Below are positions 61,250 to 64,000 of a stretch of 64,000 nt of DNA, piece by piece. A program made the translations under genes and the position numbers. The notes under the pieces are model-generated. The model ran no database searches. It had not been told where the DNA came from and worked only from the letters and a program-made list of their open reading frames with translations. Within the stretch, counting starts at the first letter, position 1. Every line of letters begins with the position of its first letter. This DNA comes from Perilla frutescens (Eukaryota; Streptophyta; Magnoliopsida; Lamiales; Lamiaceae): positions 56,738,501-56,802,500 of the forward strand of contig BRKX01000004.1 of the NCBI GenBank assembly GCA_026008535.1. Reading direction: 5' to 3'.

Positions 61250-61435
61250 TATATTTTGGTTGGTTCGGTTTTAACCAAAATATTTTTTACTTAAGTCGAA
61301 ACCGAACCAAACTATATTTTGATTTTAATATTCAAAATCAAACCAAAATTAAAGAAAAAATGACCAAACCAACCAAACCAAATAACTCAGTTTGGTTTGA
61401 TTTTTTAGTTTTGGCTCAGTTTTGCACACCCCTAG
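61250..61435. mobile_element. hAT-like MITE fragment
   Basis: GGTTCGGTTTTAACCAAAA and CCGAACCAAAC motifs lead to the end TTTTGCACACCCCTAG. This is the complement of the CTAGGGGTGTGCAAAA terminus common in small plant hAT elements. The left end is not found. Confidence 0.5.
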
Positions 61436-61683
61436 CAGTATTAGAGTTGTTTTTCTGAAAATATGACCCTTAGCTAAAAAGGAAATGATCTCTCGTGTTC
61501 GAGAGGACTCAGAAAAAATAAAGTTGGTACATAGTTATAGTGTATATAGTTTTGGACATTTAGAATGAAGATTTGCACTGTGATTGCTGGGAACAAACAA
61601 AACTAGTATAATTTGGTTATGTAAGAAAAATAAAAGTGTTGTTCCTTGGTTTAGTAGTAAGTAGCTCGGGAGGTGAGCTGAGC

Positions 61684-63279
61684 TCAAACACGGTCGAATT
61701 TGAAGGAGTTATTGAACAATCGTCGAACGTAGAGAGCCTGTATGCCGCTGGTAAGAACCAGCAAGAGGTACTCCCCGACTGTGTAGCATATCACCCGGTT
61801 TCTTGTGCTCTCATTCGCTGCACCAAACATTACCCAGCATATATGCAATGATTATCACATTGATTTACACAAGAGTAGTTTTTTACCAAAACTAAAAGGT
61901 GAAAAAGGACCTACTACGGCGATGGCCATTGTCGCGTGCTCTCATATAACTCTGATGTAGGGTGACAGTGGCCAGTGCTTCCCTCAGTTCAGCAATCTTG
62001 GCATTAATAGGGTCGAAATGCTCTGTAAATTAATAAAATGATATAGATTATTAAGTTTTGAGAGTAAGTATGGTAGAATATAACGTTAAGATGGATGGAG
62101 GAGACGAACCATCCTTTGCAAGGTCATGTTGTTTGGGAATGTGGCCGATGTGAATGTTGAAGGAGACTGATTCTGGAACAGAAGAATGTGGATTGTGGAA
62201 ACAGAATTTGTGCATTCCAATTGTTGGCACCTTGAACTCAAATTTGTCTCCGAATGTTCCCTTCAATGAGTGCACTGCATTGCCTTCCGGAGATGTCACC
62301 TGCATCAACGTCAATAATGTTGACTAGTTTAAGCTTCTTCACACACAAAATCACAGTATTAGAGAAACAAAAATGTGGCCTAATTTACAACTTAAATCAA
62401 TCAAATAAGTTGAAATCATTCAATATAGAAACTTGCTACAGCTACAGTTCTCAATGGAATAATCCTCGCCAATTTTCAACTTATGATGTTGTTTCTCTCT
62501 TAAAAATCCAAATAGTGACAACAAATCATCAGGAAAAATCCAATAAGAGTAGCACATACAGATGAATAAATGATATGCTATGAACCTATCAAAGCTTATA
62601 TATTCAAGATTCATAATTTTCAAATGCTCTAATCTCTTCACACCACAATCTCAAATTAACAATGAAAGCAATAAAAAATACAAATAAACACATTGATTCC
62701 TCTTCTCTAGATATTCAAATAAACAACACTGGCTGCCTTCTTAGTTGGTGGAGTGCTTCGTGACTAAAACCTCCTACCTACCATTGGATCATGTGACGTC
62801 AACCCCTATCAAAGCTCAACGTTCCATGAATGGGTGCTACTACAAAACGTTGATTTTTATTTTTTTTTCTCCCAAAAGCATAAACCGAATACGTTTACGT
62901 TAGGACTTAGGATGCGTCTTTCTTACTAATACACTGTATAATTTTATCGCAAAACATTTTACGGATTTGTTTTTTCATTTATTTAAATAATATAACATTA
63001 TAATAAACACACAATCACGCAGAAATGCACACGAAATATATATATATACAGTAGATAGAATGAGTTAAGTACGGTGAAGTCGATCCCGCGATGACCGGAA
63101 TTCCAGGTGGCATCGTAATCGGCGACGACGAAGTTCCCCGATACGGTGTCGTCTTTGTAGAATACGTATTCGTACACGCACTCGACGTCCGTCACCGTCA
63201 GCGAGAGCGCCGCCGTGCGCCACACGACGCTCAACACCAGGAGGCCGAGAAGCGCCGCCGCCTCTCTCATTCTTCTCAT
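61684..63279 (-). CDS. p24beta3: p24 beta-type emp24/gp25L (GOLD) cargo receptor
   Basis: Four exons on the minus strand: 63279-63073, 62299-62110, 62022-61918 and 61817-61684, with GT-AG introns and consistent phases, giving 211 residues. Residues 1-26 form a signal peptide (REAAALLGLLVLSVVW). The lumenal GOLD domain has the conserved cysteine pair (VECVYEY and HKFCFHNP). A coiled-coil stretch (INAKIAELREALATVTLHQ) precedes NESTR and a membrane segment (VGEYLLLVLTSGIQALYV). The short cytosolic tail RRLFNNSFKFDRV carries the basic and hydrophobic residues that bind COPI/COPII coats. p24 proteins cycle between ER and Golgi and help sort cargo such as GPI-anchored proteins. The frame stays open upstream to 63468, but a TATA box lies inside that extension, so the first ATG after it (63279, or 63270) is chosen. 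The beta3 identity rests on sequence memory and synteny. Confidence 0.93.
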
Positions 63280-63378
63280 TATTTCCACTTTCCGCTCTCC
63301 GAATGAAAACAATGCCCTTGTGTTCCGGGATTTTGCCTTATTGACTGCTGAGTCAACTCGGTCTGAGTTTGCGTCAGC

Positions 63379-63384
63379 TTTATA
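63379..63384 (-). promoter_or_regulatory. TATA box of the p24 gene
   Basis: CCTATAAAGC on the minus strand, 100 bases before the start codon. Confidence 0.7.
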
Positions 63385-63410
63385 GGTGTTGCTTCGGTGT
63401 ATTGTGATGA

Positions 63411-63429
63411 CGTGGGAGAAGACTATTGG
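63411..63429 (-). promoter_or_regulatory. ER stress response element (CCAAT-N10-CACG)
   Basis: On the gene's own strand CCAAT is followed after exactly ten bases by CACG, the ERSE-I consensus bound by NF-Y with ER-stress bZIP factors. It lies about 27 bases upstream of the TATA box. It overlaps TGACGTGG (63408-63415), a UPRE-like bZIP site. Confidence 0.7.
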
Positions 63430-63457
63430 ACTAACATTACACAACGCAGCGTTAGGA

Positions 63458-63465
63458 TGACGTGG
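63458..63465. promoter_or_regulatory. Second TGACGTGG (UPRE-like) site
   Basis: Identical to the 8-mer at 63408-63415 and 50 bases from it, both within GGATGACGTGG-like context upstream of the p24 gene. The core is also an ordinary bZIP site (ACGTGG), so specificity is not certain. Confidence 0.5.
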
Positions 63466-63894
63466 CATTACCCCTTTCTTTTCTCTCTTTATTTTCGCTA
63501 ATTTTTTATATTCAGCATAACACCAATAAATGTAGCATTTGGAAAAAAATTATTGGGTACAATTAATCTTATCGGGTAACATTTGATATTTGGCCAAATC
63601 AGCGGCGCTTTCGCTTGTCCCGGTGTGAAGGCCACCTCAAGCACGGAAAGCGGTTACCAAGCGCCTGGAAATCACGTTCCACCTAATGCTCATAATATTG
63701 GAATGTAAAAATGTAATTTCGAATTCATATTTTATGAGTATGACATTCCCATAACAGTTTGATCTTTGTAGTTGAATGTCACTTTCTGCGCATTTTTGCC
63801 CATAAATTGTCGCTATTTAGCCTCGACGCAACGCAGTAGTTGGAGTGTGTCTGTCAACATCGTTCGACAAACAAATTAAAATGTCATCTTCATG

Positions 63895-63952
<58 letters not shown>

Positions 63953-64000
63953 CCCAACATTAGTTACAAGTTACAACACTTGTATCAAGAGCTTTGGTTG
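63466..64000. other. Upstream intergenic sequence, right edge
   Basis: No gene. It contains the TC microsatellite 63897-63950 and a C-run after it. Confidence 0.5.
63897..63950. repeat. (TC)n microsatellite
   Basis: About 27 uninterrupted units. Confidence 0.95.

Noticed and set aside
62998..63468. 156-codon frame beginning upstream of the p24 gene
   Set aside because: The upstream part contains the TATA box and ERSE; the signal peptide begins at 63279. The downstream part reads through the donor site into intron 1.
1..64000. CRISPR arrays, bacterial defence systems or gene clusters
   Set aside because: The regular repeats are microsatellites or transposon repeats; gene structure is entirely plant nuclear.

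Overview
This window is nuclear DNA of a flowering plant, most likely a eudicot. The genes have GT-AG introns, the intergenic DNA is AT-rich, and the transposon families are typical of plants. There are no bacterial operons, CRISPR arrays, rRNA or full tRNA genes.

Five protein-coding genes and one microRNA gene can be reconstructed exon by exon. They are: a calmodulin-like gene of the CML8/CML11 type (5819-6896, +); an unrecognised acidic protein (9058-7383, -); a plastid-type ATP sulfurylase with a miR395 site in its first exon (13659-11252, -); a MIR167 precursor (about 28973-28886, -); a stem-specific TSJT1 / aluminium-induced DUF3700 protein (35079-32518, -); and a p24 beta-type cargo receptor of the early secretory pathway (63279-61684, -) whose promoter carries an ER-stress element. 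From memory of the Arabidopsis map, CML11, APS1, MIR167A, a YGL/LRDR protein and p24beta3 lie in this same order in a short part of chromosome 3, so the window looks like a conserved syntenic block inflated by transposons.

Region by region: 1116-4426 is a probable non-autonomous Helitron and 4522-4771 a hairpin MITE, both upstream of the CML gene. 5.8-13.7 kb is the gene-dense part. 14-18 kb is AT-rich with small remnants (SINE-like, hAT-like, CACTA end). 18.7-27.6 kb is a decayed Copia element interrupted by a solo LTR. 27.6-35.1 kb holds MIR167 and the DUF3700 gene. 36.4-37.6 kb is a dead PIF/Harbinger transposase. 38,839-49,148 is a tandem LTR-gag-LTR-gag-LTR array of a pol-less Ty3/gypsy element with a perfect 5-bp target duplication. 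49.15-60.5 kb is a mosaic of two or three Copia fragments, one split by a 4.6-kb CACTA element. 60.5-61.4 kb has a long inverted repeat and a hAT-like fragment. The p24 gene closes the window.

The genes are unrelated in function and share no regulation visible here. No new multi-gene system was found. The points most worth following are the synteny with MIR167, the altered base in mature miR167, the ER-stress promoter, the pol-less tandem retrotransposon, and the extra post-pol reading frame found in two separate Copia elements.
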